In this document: in pieces, positions 11,620 through 23,185 of the stretch
How positions within the stretch are numbered: position 1 is the stretch's first letter
Layout of the letters: each line of letters opens with the position of its first letter
Notes under the pieces: model-generated
Seen by the model: only the letters and a program-made list of their open reading frames with translations
What the model was told of the DNA's origin: nothing
Database searches by the model: none
Program-made: the position numbers and the translations under genes
Source: Xenoacremonium recifei
Lineage: Eukaryota > Ascomycota > Sordariomycetes > Hypocreales > Nectriaceae
Direction of reading: 5' to 3'
Assembly (NCBI GenBank): GCA_012184525.1
Contig: WOFQ01000063.1
Location: 124,001-188,000, forward strand
DNA: 64,000 bases

Positions 11620-13915
11620 ATGGCGGAAGCGCTGGAAGCCAAGAGTGACTCTGCCCCCAACGAGGCCGGCTTCGAGGAGACGAATAAGTTTCAGCACGCC
11701 ATTTCTGCATGGAGGAGTACGAATACAGCACAAAAGAGCGAATATAGGCCTTGGACGCTGACAGAAAGTTACTAGACATCGACCTTACGACTTTGGTGTC
11801 CAACCTCGACAATACCGCGTCCGAAATCGTGACCTACCAGCGAGACTCGACCGTTCAACGGAAGGAACTTGCCCAGAAGACGAAAGAGTTCCGAAAATCA
11901 GACGATGCCACAAAGCTGACGGAGATCAAGGGGCTTCTGAAAGGTACGACTGTACGCCCCTGGTGATCCTAAGCGCTTTGCTGACGCTCTTCCTAGCCTA
12001 CCAAACCTTTATCGATCTCCTCACGAATCACTCCAAGTCGGTCAACTCAGCCTTTTTGCAAGCCTATACATCCTTTTCCGATGCGCCAGATCCATACCCC
12101 CTTCTCGAAGCTGCTGTGGATTCCATGCTTGTGTCCGAAGACACGCTCCCTAAAGTCACCGAAGAGAATAAGCGTCTCCAAGAGAGCGTCGCCAAGCTCA
12201 CCTCAAATCTCGAAGAGACCGAGTCACGTCTCCAAGATGAACGGGCAGCTCGGAAGGAGCTCGAGGACAACCTGGAGAGCAGAGTCAAGGAAGCGGAGGC
12301 ATCATGGAGCGCTGTTCTAGACGAAAAGAAGGATAATTGGGAAGCCAAAGAGAAGTCTTTGGAGGAGAAGGTGGAAAACCAGGAGCGGCTTTTGAACGAG
12401 ATGAGGGCCAGCTACGAGGTGAATCAACGACTCGGCAAGACTGGAGACGAGGATTCCCAGCGCCACCATGTTTCGAGCGCCGAGTTGGAGATGCTTCACG
12501 CCGACCTCGACCGAACGAGCTCGCGACTAGCCGAAGTGGAGGCACGGAATGAACAGATGAGGTTGGAACTTGCACAGGCCAAATCTTCTGTACCGACACA
12601 ACCCGAGAAGTCTCTGGAAGACGACCCAGGATACATGCGCATGCGGTCCGAGAACTCGTCGATGATCAGGAAACTTGAGGCCGCCCGAGTCGAAAAGGAA
12701 GGCCTGAAGCGGGATCTTGATACTCGTCTGCGGTCGATCGAGAGGGAAGTCTCGTCATTAAAGGAAGAGAGAGACTCCCTCAAGGCCAAGGTGCAGAAGT
12801 GGAGCGACTACGAGGACGTCAAGCAGGAATTGGAGGTGCTGAAGAGCATTGAGTTTTCAACTGGGGACGATGACGAGGTCAAAGAGCAGCTTGAGGCAAG
12901 CGATGCTAAGGGCAACACGCTGGAGAAGCTTCTGCTCGCACGCAACAAGAAGTTGGGCGATGAGCTCACGATTCTGCGCGTGTCTCACCAAGACCTGCAA
13001 ACGCGGCTGGAGGATCTACAGGAGGAGCTTTCACGGACCAACGCAGATCTAGAGCGGGCACAGAATTTGAACTCGAAGCTGGAGGAGGACCTGGAGAACC
13101 TTCAAGCCGAGGGGGCCAACGCTTTCCCCTCGGGAGCCTCGGTGGCCGGCACGTACGTGACCCGGGCCATGGGCCGCAGCAAGGGGGGCCGCATCTCGCC
13201 GACATCGTCCATCATCAGCGGCATCGACCCCCGGATGGGCGGCGAGCGCGACTTGCCCGTCGGCGGCGGCTCGGGGATCCTGCCGATGGTGACGGCGCAG
13301 CGCGACCGGTTCAAGAAGAAGAACGCGGAGCTCGAGCACGACCTCTCGGAGACGCACCGCACCGTGCAGCAGCTGCGACAGGAGGTGGCGGCGCTGCAGA
13401 AGGACAACCTCAACCTGTACGAGAAGACGCGGTACGTATCGAGCTACAACCGCAGCGGCGGCGCGGCGTCGGGATCATCGGCGTATGCCGCCAACCCGAA
13501 CCCCTCGACGGTGTCTATCGGCGGAACCGGCAACCCGGGCATCGCGCTGGACCGCTACCGCGCCGCATACGAGTCCAACCTCTCGCCGTTTGCGGCCTTC
13601 CGCGGACGCGAGTCGGCGCGGGCTTACCGCCGCATGAGCTTCCCCGAGCGCGTCGTATACTCGGTCACGCGCATGGTGCTGGCGTCGCGCACCAGCCGCA
13701 ACCTCTTCGCCGCGTACTGCCTTGCGCTGCACGTGCTCGTCTTCTTCTGCCTGTACTGGCTGGGCACGGCGGACTTTGAGAAGCACGCGAGCAACTTGGG
13801 GTCGTCGGTGGGAGGAGCAGCAGCGGCGGCGGCGGCGGCAGCAGGTGGGAAAGATGGCGGAGGGGGCGCCGTGAAGCCGGGAGATTGGACGGAGGATGGG
13901 TTTGATGGGAAGTAA
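11620..13915 (+). CDS. coy1: CASP/Coy1-like Golgi coiled-coil membrane protein
   Basis: Golgin-type tail-anchored protein, homologous to animal CASP and yeast Coy1, which act in intra-Golgi retrograde traffic. Exons 11620-11716, 11776-11943 and 11997-13915 give 727 residues. Both junctions restore family sequence: AISAWR-NIDLTTLV, and GLLK-AYQTF. The body is a long heptad-rich coiled coil (about residues 100-480). A conserved CASP C-terminal region follows (LPMVTAQRDRFKKKNAELE, then NLYEKTRYVSSY and YRRMSFPERV). One transmembrane segment lies near residues 655-677 (NLFAAYCLALHVLVFFCLYW), and the Tyr preceding Trp at its end is typical. Yeast Coy1 is about 680 residues. The lumenal tail carries an Ala-run and Gly-rich low complexity. 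Confidence 0.9.
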
Positions 13916-15064
13916 GTAATGGCGGAGGCTGGGTTGGTGTAATGGATGCGCATCTCGGATCTGGGTAGGCATGCCGAGATTGCAGTGTATTATTCTTGGG
14001 TAGCAGCGTCGTTTGTGTCGTTATCAAATCTCGGTGAGGCACCATACTCGTGTTCCTCACCACCACCACCATTATACCAGTACCATGCCTGCCTCCCACC
14101 ACCACTTCCAGAATGTCTGAAAACCTTCCCTCTGCAGCACCCTCCCGCCTCATCATTGGCGCCATGCCTCTATTCCGATCTGCAAAACCCAGCCGCTGGG
14201 CGTCAACCCTAGCCAGTCCTCTCTAACCGCCCGGCTGGTCGCCCAATCACCGCGCGCCGGCGAGTGGATGGTCGGCCGTGTAAGCGACCAGCGTTACCTC
14301 GAAGGCAGCGGCTCGAGGACAGATGAGAGTGGTGGATGGGTGGGTACAGGGCAAGCAAGATCTATTTTCGGAGGGGGGGAGGGGGATCTGGATGTTTGGT
14401 TTGGAGTATCTGCATGCACGACATTGGCATGATGGGTGTTACCGAGAAGAGCAGTTGGGCATCTACAGGATGGAGTCTAGTTTGCAATGCGCAGGATGAA
14501 CTGCACGCCGATTGAGAAACCCTCAGTCAAAACGAGTCTAATTGTATTAATCCAGAGGTCTCCTCCGTTGCACTGCCCCGGATCCCAATAGCCTTGCGTC
14601 CAGAATCCCTATGCGCCGTGTCCTCCATCCCAGCATCACAACCATGACCATGAGCCCATCGCCAGCCGCTGTCCAACATTGCCTCCAGCCTCAATGCTAC
14701 GTCCCTCAGACCACAAAAACCCTAAAGCCCACTCGCAAAGTCCATCCAACATTCTATTTCCTCTCCATGCCGGCCACCCCTGTCCAGGCGCTTACACGCA
14801 GCCAATCAGCGCCCCATCACTAGCAACAAACGAGGGCGGCTGCTCGTGCTGCCAGGACTGCGATCCTCTCGGCCAGCGATAGGCCAATTGGAGCCTTCCC
14901 CTCTCCCAAGGGCTTTTGTTGCCGCCGAACAGATGGCGCCTGCTGCTGTGTCTGCTGCTGTGCGGCCTTCGGCGCCGTATAATAGAAGGGCCAGTGTATC
15001 CCCAACTCGGGTTTCGAGATTCTCGTTTCTTGCTGCCAAACAAACATAGACAGACAGACCGGCT
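13916..15064. other. Intergenic region, no gene seen
   Basis: Spacer between the CASP-like gene and the DUF3455 gene. It has G-rich patches (near 14375) and CAC-repeat-like sequence near 14065, but no frame with coding character and no RNA gene. Confidence 0.45.
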
Positions 15065-15272
15065 CTGTGGGCTCGTTTTTTCTCTTTTTTCCTTTTTCTG
15101 TCTTCCATTTCCTTTTTATTTCCTTTATTTCCTAACCTCTTCTCTACTCTGTGCTTTTTTGCTCTCTGGGTCCTGGGATTCTTTCTGGTCTTGACGTCTT
15201 TATACAACCAAGTCACGAGAAACAGAAACGAAACACGACAAAACTACCAAACAATTCTTTACACGATTCAAG
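15065..15272 (+). promoter_or_regulatory. Pyrimidine-tract core promoter and A-rich leader of the DUF3455 gene
   Basis: About 90 bases of nearly pure T/C (15076-15165) are followed by an A-rich leader (AAACGAAACACGACAAAAC near 15226) leading into the ATG at 15273. CT-tract plus A-rich leader is common in strongly expressed filamentous-fungal genes. Function is inferred from composition. Confidence 0.5.
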
Positions 15273-16197
15273 ATGCATCTGTCTACGATAATTGTGTCGA
15301 CCCTTGCTGTGGTGGCCTCGGCGGCACCTAGCTATCCCAAGATCACCGTCAAGGATGCGAGTCAATCTGTCAACGCCTACGGCCGTGTCTCAACTTACTT
15401 CAACCTGCTTGCTGCCAAGGTGCAAGCCTCCAAGCTATCTGGCGAGGCTCCCGTCTGCGATCTCTCGAACGTACAGATGCCTACGGGTAAGTACTGAGCA
15501 CTCCCCCTGTCTCTCATGAGTGGTTCATTAACACGGCATTAAGACTCCAATGGTGCACTTCCTGCGCCATCCGACGGGCTCAAGGTCAAGCACGTTGCCG
15601 TCGGCCGAGGCACTCAGAACTACACCTGCGACACTTCGGATCCCTCAGCGGCTCCTACGGCCGTCGGTGCGCTAGCCACGCTCTTCAACGCCAGCTGCGT
15701 AGCCTCGCTGTATCCTGACCTGCTGCTCGAGATTCCCGGCATGGCCGTGCACTTCAACATCTCGTCCAACTACCAGCTCGGCCCTGCCCAGATGTCGGTG
15801 TCGGGGAAGCACTTCTTCCGCAACAGCACCACGCCCTTCTTCAACCTCGACACCGAGTCCATGGACCTCGGCGAGGCTCCCTGTGCCAAGAACAGCTCCG
15901 TCAACGCACCCCCCGATGCTCCCGTCGGCCAGCAGGGCGATGCTGCCGTGCCGTGGCTGAAGCTGACGACCCTGGACGGTGCCACGGGTGAGCTGAAGGA
16001 GGTCTACCGCGTGCAAACGGCGGGCGGCAGTGCTCCCGCAACTTGCGATGGCATGGCCTCTGCTTTCCAGATTCAATACTCGGCGCTGTATGTTCAACCC
16101 CTGAATGCACTTTAACAGTCAAGGACTCGAGGCTAATAGAACGCTCAGATACTTCTTCTACGAAGGCGACAGTACCGACACCGATAGCTCATCGTAA
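15273..16197 (+). CDS. Secreted DUF3455-family protein
   Basis: Secreted protein of unknown biochemical function. Members of this family are often mislabelled malate dehydrogenase in fungal annotations; nothing here supports that activity. Exons 15273-15486, 15544-16087 and 16149-16197 encode 268 residues. The signal peptide is clear (MHLSTIIVSTLAVVASAAPS). The mature protein has several NxS/T sequons (NYTCD, NASC, NISS, NST) and paired Cys. Near the middle it has the family pattern AVGRGTQNYTC followed by a LFNASC segment. The 49-nt last exon replaces an unlikely read-through tail with YFFYEGD, the expected aromatic/acidic end of the family. The gene sits behind a pyrimidine-rich promoter. 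Confidence 0.85.
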
Positions 16198-17954
16198 GAT
16201 GTTATAAGAGTCGGTGGTTGGCTAGTATTGATTTGGCTTGTCATGGGCAGGGAACCTTGGGAAGACAGGACTAGGCGTTTCTTGGATGTAGCAACCTTTT
16301 TGTTTTCTTTTGGCGATTTTTATATCTTAGGCCTGTATTTCATCAGTATTGTTTGACGCTATGAGACTTAATATCCAAAAAGCGTATGACCATGATCCAG
16401 AGACCAAAGAGATAAGAAGACCCAAAGACTCGAGCGTAGCTCACTAAGTACGCCCGCCGAAAGTTCGGAACCGTACTTCCCGACTTTCACGGTAGGACCC
16501 AGTCGGATCTATGCAAAATCTGTCTCCCCCACGGTCATGCCATCCCCAGATTCCCTGATGGACAGAGTAGGCGAACAGATGAAGCGAGAAAGCCCGGACA
16601 TCGCCTCACCTCGTCCGCCAAATCCGATGTTCTCCGCAGGCAACCGAGCGGCAGCAGGGTCAGGCAAAGAGAGATCAGGCAGATTAGCGGGCGTAAGGGC
16701 CAGCAAGGAGATTGTTCTCCCCGCGAGCCAGGGAACGCCAGTTCTGGGGCGATTTGGGGGGTGAAGGATGCAGAATTTCTGGTGTGATGGTGGCCAGGAT
16801 GTTAGGGGAAGATAGTGGAGGAGAGTTGTTGGAGATTGGGGGTTGTGGCCTGGGGAAAGCCTCAGGCCACACTGGGGAAGGTACCTTGGATGCGGGATGA
16901 TCCTGAAAACCCTGGACGGAACGGGGAGCGGAAGATCGGCTTCTAACGGGTTCAACACTCAACACATGTTCAGGCACCTAACCGACGGGCAGTGGCAGCT
17001 GTTGGGAAACTTTGGGGGCTTGTCAGACCACTGCCAGCTGCCACGGACAGGGGCTGACCACCTACACCCGTGCAGCTGGCCAATAGGCGAGTTGCATCTC
17101 CAGCTGCCCTACGTAAGGCACCCTGGACTCACGTCACTCCGGCATCAACCAACATTCATTCATTCGTTCGTTGATTGATTCCTCGCAGCCACATCCGCTT
17201 CACCGAACAGCGAGAGTGACTGTTTTGTTCAGTCCTGGAGGCTGAGTCTGTGAGGCTTGTGCCTGAGCAGGCTGCAGCCCCTTTGATGCCATAGCTGATC
17301 GAGGTCAAGTTGGCTTTCGGATTGTGGCGGACATGTGATTCCAGGTACGACGATGCTCTCCAAGCCTCCAGACCCTGATATCATTCTTGAAATGCGCTGT
17401 CTATTTCCAACTGTAAGGTGCTGATTACTGCCTAAAGACACTGCCTTGTTCGTCCTTAGCCTGACATTCAAGGTATCCGGACACTAGTGAATCCTCAACC
17501 CGCAGCTGAGGTTCACACAACTTCGCCACAAGCGTCTCAGCGTGCCAATTCGCCCGTTAGCCGTTGCTCGATTCAACAATATCCGGCACATTCAATCGCG
17601 AGTCTGGCTCGCTCTTCCAGGTCTTGCTTCCCGCCCGTTACGCCTCCATTATCACAGGCGTCTCAGATTCATCTCTCCATCAATACTCCAACTTCATCCT
17701 TCCCCCGCAGCTCCCCCGCCAATCCCAACGATTGCGTTCCGTCCCTCGACGGGCGTGACGCTCTCCCGCTAGCCATCTTCTGCTAGTGCCGCCCTACTCA
17801 GCCCTTCTCTCACATCCAGTGCCCGAGACAGCTCCGTCCATCCGACAACGAAGTTCTACCATCTGCTCTGCTCTCGCCCATTTAGTTGTGCTGACACAAA
17901 CCATTGTCGTCAAATCTCGATCTCGAGGTCGCTGATTGACAGCACATTGTCGCA
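16198..17954. other. Intergenic region / 5' flank of the F-box gene
   Basis: No supportable coding sequence. The last 500 bases are C/T-rich leader-like sequence before the ATG at 17955. Short imperfect CAGCTG-containing repeats lie near 16995-17105 (GGCAGCTG, CCAGCTGCC, GCAGCTGG, CCAGCTGCC). Confidence 0.4.
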
Positions 17955-20711
17955 ATGGTCTGGGTCTCAGAACCCATGTGCGGAGCCATCGAAGGCCCCG
18001 ACGAGCTTTCTCTACGAAATCAAGCCCCTCCCGCGACTCCTCCTCCTCACGAACCCAGCTCGACGACGCTCGCCCAACATGGACCAACAGGCGCCGATAA
18101 TGTTCCCTCCTCTACGATCCGCTTCCCTAAAGACAAGTTGCCCGTCGAGATCTTCGAGCTCATCATAAAGTACCTTTCGCGCGAACAAGTTAAGAACTTG
18201 CGTCTTGTGAACCGAGAATTCGACCACAAGGTCACGTCCTATTACTTTCGAAATGTCGTCGTTCCTTTCAGAGCCGAGCTGTTCAATCTCATCGCCCGGG
18301 ACCCGGATGGCACCCTCAGATCCCGAAACCCCCTCTTCTCGGAGGGCAACCGTATATTCCAGTCTTTCGGCAGCCACATCCTGAGATTTGCCCTCTCTCT
18401 GGAACTCGACGAGGCGAGCCTGGCCTACCCGCCCGTCAAGCCTGTGCAGGAGGCCATCGCGTCCTTCTGGGGCATGTATCGCTGGCCGCACCGAGACTAC
18501 CACCGGTTTAGTAGTCTTGAGGGCTTGGAGGAGACGGCAGACGAGACTGATGGCGTGAAAGCGGCGTTGAGATGCTTGCCCTCTGTCACGAACCTCGGAC
18601 TCTGCTGTGATGCAGGACTGGGCTTCTTAAATGGCCCCGACCTTGTCAACTACTCAAGCCCCATCCAGCAGCCGGTGTTTTCGACTCAAAATTGGCGACG
18701 CAACGACCGAGAGACCAAACGGAACGAGTCCATCGTTGCACTGGCCAATGCCCGAGCAGCATCTACCCCAGACAATGTCCATGACGAGAGTACCACCAGC
18801 TCGACCCGTCTCTCTCGCGCTACCTATCAGAGAATGGTAGAGGAGGCAAACTACCGTGGCAAAGAGGCCGATGAGGCTGTTCGGCTGCTTCTCGAGACTG
18901 ATCGTCAGCTGCATCGCATCGTATTCGACGAACAATCTCCATTAGCTTCATATCACTGGAGAGCTGCTCCTCAAGGCGCTCCTCCTCAAGGCGATTTCTT
19001 CAACTTCAAACCGCTGGCTCCCAATTGCCTCACACGTCCGCAGCAGGAGATGATTCAGGAGATTGAGTGGGCGCACCGGGCCATGGTCCAGTCCTTTGTC
19101 ATTGCTCTGGTAGATCTTGGCCCTTTGGGAGCCTTCAAGAATCTCACGACGTTGACGATTGCCAAGATCCCGAGCAGCCACGTTGAAATATTGTGCAACC
19201 ATGCGCTCTGGTCAGGCCTCAGCAGCGTTACTCATCTGCACCTGGGCGTCATCGCGGACTGGAGGCAGATATTTCAACCCGTCACCGGCTGCATCCAGGA
19301 CACGGAAGTCCCTCCCATCGCTGCTATGCCAGAGGTGTTCAAGCTACTGGACACTTACATCCAGCCGACCAACAATATCGAGAGCCTTCACTTCGAGTGG
19401 ATATGTGGTGGAGAGTTCTCCAGGGGCGCCTTTCAGCGCGGCCGTCACGTCCTCCCGGCGCCGTTCTTCCAAATGCCGCATTTGATGGTCCAGGAAGACT
19501 GTCTGATAACCAACCCGGACGACTTGCTGAGACTCCCATACATCAAGCATTTGTCTCTGAAGAACTGCTGGTCCACGCCGCATGTATTCACACAAATGAT
19601 CCGCCAGATGGCGCTCTATCGGCTGGAGAAGCTGGATCTGGAGTCGGTGTCCTTTTCAGGACCTCCGATTTCTGTCTTTCAACCTTGGCCCCGGGCACCG
19701 GATGAGAATGCGCATGCACATGGCGAGGAAGGTAATGTAACTTGGGAAAATTGGAATCCTCATGGGCACCAACCTTGGAATCCTCCTATGCAGTGGCATC
19801 CTCCTGTGCAGCCACCGAATCCTCCGCAGCAAGAGGTAGACGAGGAGGTGAATGAACCACAGCCTGGCGGACCAGACCCAGTGGTCTTCGGGGACTTTGC
19901 GGTCCCGGATGCGAATTTTCCCCACGTTGGGTTCCCAATGGACCAGCCTTATATCCAAATCCATCCCTATTACCAATATCTTCACCACCCACCTGGGATG
20001 CCACTACATATGCCCTTGGCCCAACAACCGCCACCACCGCCACCACCGCCGCCTCCTCCTCCTCCGCCTCCCCCTCCGACCGCGTTTGAGGAAACCCAGA
20101 TCAGCAACTGGTATGGCTGGGCTGGGTTTTTGGAGCTTTTCTCCCCCAGTCTCAAGATTGGTAATTTCTCGGTCCCGGCGCCTCCTGATCTCGATGAGTT
20201 GGACTCCTTGGATGATTATAAGCCACAAATGAGGAAAGCCTTGGCAAAGCATCTACCTAACACGCTCGATCTTCTACTCGAAGCCCCCTACTCTCTCAAG
20301 TGCATCTCCCTCAAGTCGTGCGGCTACGTGGGGCTGAACATTTCGACCATCAACACTCGCATGTTGCTCCCTCGAGGCACTTTGACTGGCAACTTGAATC
20401 CTCACAACGCCGACCTCTCCATCGTGATGCAGCGGCCTGCAAACCCAGCATTGTTGGCCCGCATCATACCTTACATCAGGGAGTATGAAAGCGTGTATCT
20501 TGAGGAAAGCTTCAAGATGCGCATGGGCTGGGAAGGCGTCTACCCTCCTTCAGAGATTGTGGATGCCTCGAGGGACGGCGTGGAAAGGCCCGGAAGGGGC
20601 CGTTTCTCTGGCGTCCTGGAGACGCACCAAGTCGACGCGCTGGGCGACGCGGTGAATCTGAACTTTCTAGACGATACCGAAGTACTCGGAGGGTATTCCT
20701 GGTCGACTTGA
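17955..20711 (+). CDS. F-box protein with leucine-rich-like body and polyproline run
   Basis: Probable substrate receptor of an SCF ubiquitin ligase. A single exon of 918 residues. The F-box lies at about residues 56-100 (FPKDKLPVEIFELIIKYLS followed by VKNLRLVNREFDHKVTSYYF). The rest contains scattered leucine-rich-repeat-like segments (LTTLTIAKIPSSHVEILC, HLSLKNC, KLDLESVSFSG), as in fungal F-box/LRR proteins that compare sites along a family. A Pro/Trp/His-rich low-complexity stretch near residues 580-690 ends in a run of 18 prolines (near 20028-20081). The target is unknown. The long uninterrupted frame and the F-box at its N-terminus make the call firm; the substrate role is family inference. 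Confidence 0.85.
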   Translation: MVWVSEPMCGAIEGPDELSLRNQAPPATPPPHEPSSTTLAQHGPTGADNVPSSTIRFPKDKLPVEIFELIIKYLSREQVKNLRLVNREFDHKVTSYYFRNVVVPFRAELFNLIARDPDGTLRSRNPLFSEGNRIFQSFGSHILRFALSLELDEASLAYPPVKPVQEAIASFWGMYRWPHRDYHRFSSLEGLEETADETDGVKAALRCLPSVTNLGLCCDAGLGFLNGPDLVNYSSPIQQPVFSTQNWRRNDRETKRNESIVALANARAASTPDNVHDESTTSSTRLSRATYQRMVEEANYRGKEADEAVRLLLETDRQLHRIVFDEQSPLASYHWRAAPQGAPPQGDFFNFKPLAPNCLTRPQQEMIQEIEWAHRAMVQSFVIALVDLGPLGAFKNLTTLTIAKIPSSHVEILCNHALWSGLSSVTHLHLGVIADWRQIFQPVTGCIQDTEVPPIAAMPEVFKLLDTYIQPTNNIESLHFEWICGGEFSRGAFQRGRHVLPAPFFQMPHLMVQEDCLITNPDDLLRLPYIKHLSLKNCWSTPHVFTQMIRQMALYRLEKLDLESVSFSGPPISVFQPWPRAPDENAHAHGEEGNVTWENWNPHGHQPWNPPMQWHPPVQPPNPPQQEVDEEVNEPQPGGPDPVVFGDFAVPDANFPHVGFPMDQPYIQIHPYYQYLHHPPGMPLHMPLAQQPPPPPPPPPPPPPPPPPTAFEETQISNWYGWAGFLELFSPSLKIGNFSVPAPPDLDELDSLDDYKPQMRKALAKHLPNTLDLLLEAPYSLKCISLKSCGYVGLNISTINTRMLLPRGTLTGNLNPHNADLSIVMQRPANPALLARIIPYIREYESVYLEESFKMRMGWEGVYPPSEIVDASRDGVERPGRGRFSGVLETHQVDALGDAVNLNFLDDTEVLGGYSWST

Positions 20712-21492
20712 CGCAGAATATGCTCCGTTTTCTTTCTTTCTTTTTTTTTTTTCTCTGGCCGACTCTGGCCTGTTGCTGTTCCTAGGGTTTTTCACGGAAT
20801 AGGTATATATACGGACACACATGAATGAACCGCCATCGATGCGGAGGATAATGAGTTATGGACTGGCGACGGAAGCGATACGGAAACGGTTATGATACGG
20901 AAAGGAATTAAAAGGACATGATATGGCCCTCCGATACCTCTAGGGCTTATTGGACAGGAGTTGGAGTTTTGGTTCTCATTTTCCCGCGACAGCACTCGCG
21001 TGCCAGGAGGCAGATCCACGTTTTTATAAGATCACGTGTAAAAAAATATATACCAGGCAATGATTTATGACCGAATTACAAACCACATTCTTGAACAAGA
21101 CTCGCATAGTCAATGTGATTGTGTTTCGGGATCTTCTCACCATTGGGCAGTTCCCAAGACTGCTGTGGGTTAAGGTCCCTACTCCCACTACCACGAAGAC
21201 ACCACATAGTACTCCATAATTAATGCAAAGAGATTAACATCAAGGCTTTCACAGGCAAATAAATATGAGGCACTGGTTTACTTTTGAGGACTTGTTTTGA
21301 TTTTATTTCGTCAAGAAAAACCCTTGCGAATTTTGCATGCGTTTCCCTTAAATGCCATGCTCACCGTAGCCTGCCATACACCAGGAGATGAAAAGCCACG
21401 CAACCGATCCCCCGAAAACCAAAAGAGTTTACGTTGCCGAATGCTCCCCCCAAGTCCCATCACGAATCCTGCTCAGTTTCGCTAACGCGCGC
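20712..21492. other. Intergenic region between convergent genes
   Basis: 3' flanks of the F-box gene (+) and the L17 gene (-). AT-rich, with a T-run near 20740. No gene seen. Confidence 0.5.
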
Positions 21493-22501
21493 TTAAGCAG
21501 CGGTGATGGCCTTGCGGAGACGGGCACCGCGCTGCCTGGAGTTCAGGCGGGCGTCCTCGCGGCCAACAACGGCCTCGGACTTCTGCACAACCTCCTCGCC
21601 CTCGGTCAGGATCAGCTCAATGTGGCAAGGGTTCGACATGTAGGGGTTGATCTGCGTGCGCATGTTAGCGGGGGAGGGGACGAGAGGCCTTCTGGCGGCA
21701 GAGAGTGAGGGAAACGTACGCGACCGTGGGCACGGTATGTCCGTCGTCGCTGCTTGGGGGCCTGGTTGACCTGGATGTGCTTGACGATGAGGTTACCGGT
21801 GTCGAGACCCTTGGCGTCGGCGTTGGACTCGGCGTTCTTGAGGAGGCCGAGAAGGAACTCGGCAGACTTGACGGGCCATCGAGCCTTGGAGACACCGAAC
21901 TGCTTGCCTGTTGAACGAACTCCCATCAGCACGTTTGTTCACATCCACACGGATGCATGCGGCCCTAGTTGTGACGCCTTCTCTTTTCTGACATGCAGAA
22001 TCCCAACTAATTCAGGTCCCAACCAGAGCCGCACACACGAAAAGGGTCCTCTCTCTTCGAGTCGTACCTTGGGCAGTTCGGCCGGTGCTGCCGGCATATC
22101 GTCGCATGGGGACGGCCTCAGTCTTCTCCTTCACATTCTCGAGGAAGGTGACAGCGCGCTGGAGCTTCCAGCCGTTGATGGCCTGGGCGGTCTCGCGGGT
22201 GTTCTTGAAGGAGACTCGGAGGTAGGCACCGCGGGCGCGGGCCGATTTCGCGGGTTGGATCTCAGTCGCAGCGTATCGAACCTGTGGCAAGCAGACGTGT
22301 CAGTCCCGAGATCTTTCGTTTTTTTTTTTCCCAGCAGGAAAGGCCATGTCGAATTTGGAACATGCGCTCTGGGGACATGAACGACGATGAGACCAGGAGA
22401 CCCGTTCAGCAACGAGCTCTCCGGAATCAATTCGCACGTGAACCAGAATCCTGCATCCTCCTCTTCGACAGGCAAGAATACTGATGGGCTTCACTCACCA
22501 T
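21493..22501 (-). CDS. rpl17: 60S ribosomal protein L17 (uL22)
   Basis: Structural protein of the large ribosomal subunit lining the exit tunnel. Four exons: 22501-22499 (only the ATG), 22281-22068, 21907-21720 and 21651-21493. They encode 187 residues, matching the usual length of about 184. The joined protein begins [19 protein letters not shown]. It contains the uL22 core ([13 protein letters not shown], then [20 protein letters not shown]) and continues [17 protein letters not shown] to the basic tail [12 protein letters not shown]. All introns have consensus borders; the first is 217 nt and begins directly after the start codon. The gene shares a 684-bp divergent promoter with fibrillarin. 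Confidence 0.96.
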
Positions 22502-23185
22502 CTCGGCGGCGTTGGGTGTGGTGACGGTTTCGACGACGTGGGTTCGGCGGGCTGAAGTTGAGAAATTCTGAACTTTTGCCCTAACAGGTCCGGAGGCACA
22601 ACTCGCTTACTCGTTTGGGGACGTCTTAGGGTTCGGCTGCCCTGCCGTCTGCCAATGGGACTCAAAGTCCGCGACAGAAAATCGCAGAAATTTCAATGAA
22701 ATTATACGACGAGTTAAATATGAGTACTAGAATAGCTCGGTATTTATTTGAGTATCTTCTGACGTTTTCCTGGATTTTTGAGTTGGAATAATTGCACATA
22801 TCCTTTCAAAAATGTGCTGCGGCGTCACCTGACTTGCACCCAGCACTTCCACACGTGACTCTGCCATCCCACCTTCTCCACTCCAGCTTTTTTTCTCAGA
22901 ACCCACCACGGATCGGATTAATTCCCCTCGGCGAAGTGGGTCTAAGCTCGAGCAAAGCTTCAAAAAAAATTCTTCGAGGTCAAGAAGTTTGCGAAGGCAA
23001 AGCGTCCACCCAGGCGAGGCCAGTCAGTCAACTTCATCTGTCGATCCACGACTCCCCCCAGCGCTCTCCAGGACACAATTCCTGCTGCACCCGGCCCGTC
23101 TCACGACTACGAGAGCCTTGTGCCCTTTCCAATTCTTCTTTTTAACTCCTAACCTCCGCAGACGAGGTTCGACAGATATCCCCCC
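22502..23185. promoter_or_regulatory. Divergent promoter of rpl17 and fibrillarin
   Basis: A 684-bp spacer between two ribosome-production genes. TTAGGGTT at 22626-22633, read on the L17 strand as AACCCTAA, is a telomere-box element lying about 125 bases upstream of the L17 ATG. Such boxes, bound by Tbf1-type factors, recur in ribosomal-protein promoters of many fungi. A partial CCCTAA copy lies near 22579. Bidirectional co-regulation is inferred. Confidence 0.55.

Noticed and set aside
21908..22498. Intronic snoRNA in the two long L17 introns
   Set aside because: CTGA sequences occur, but no matching C box (RTGATGA) lies at the right end of either intron.
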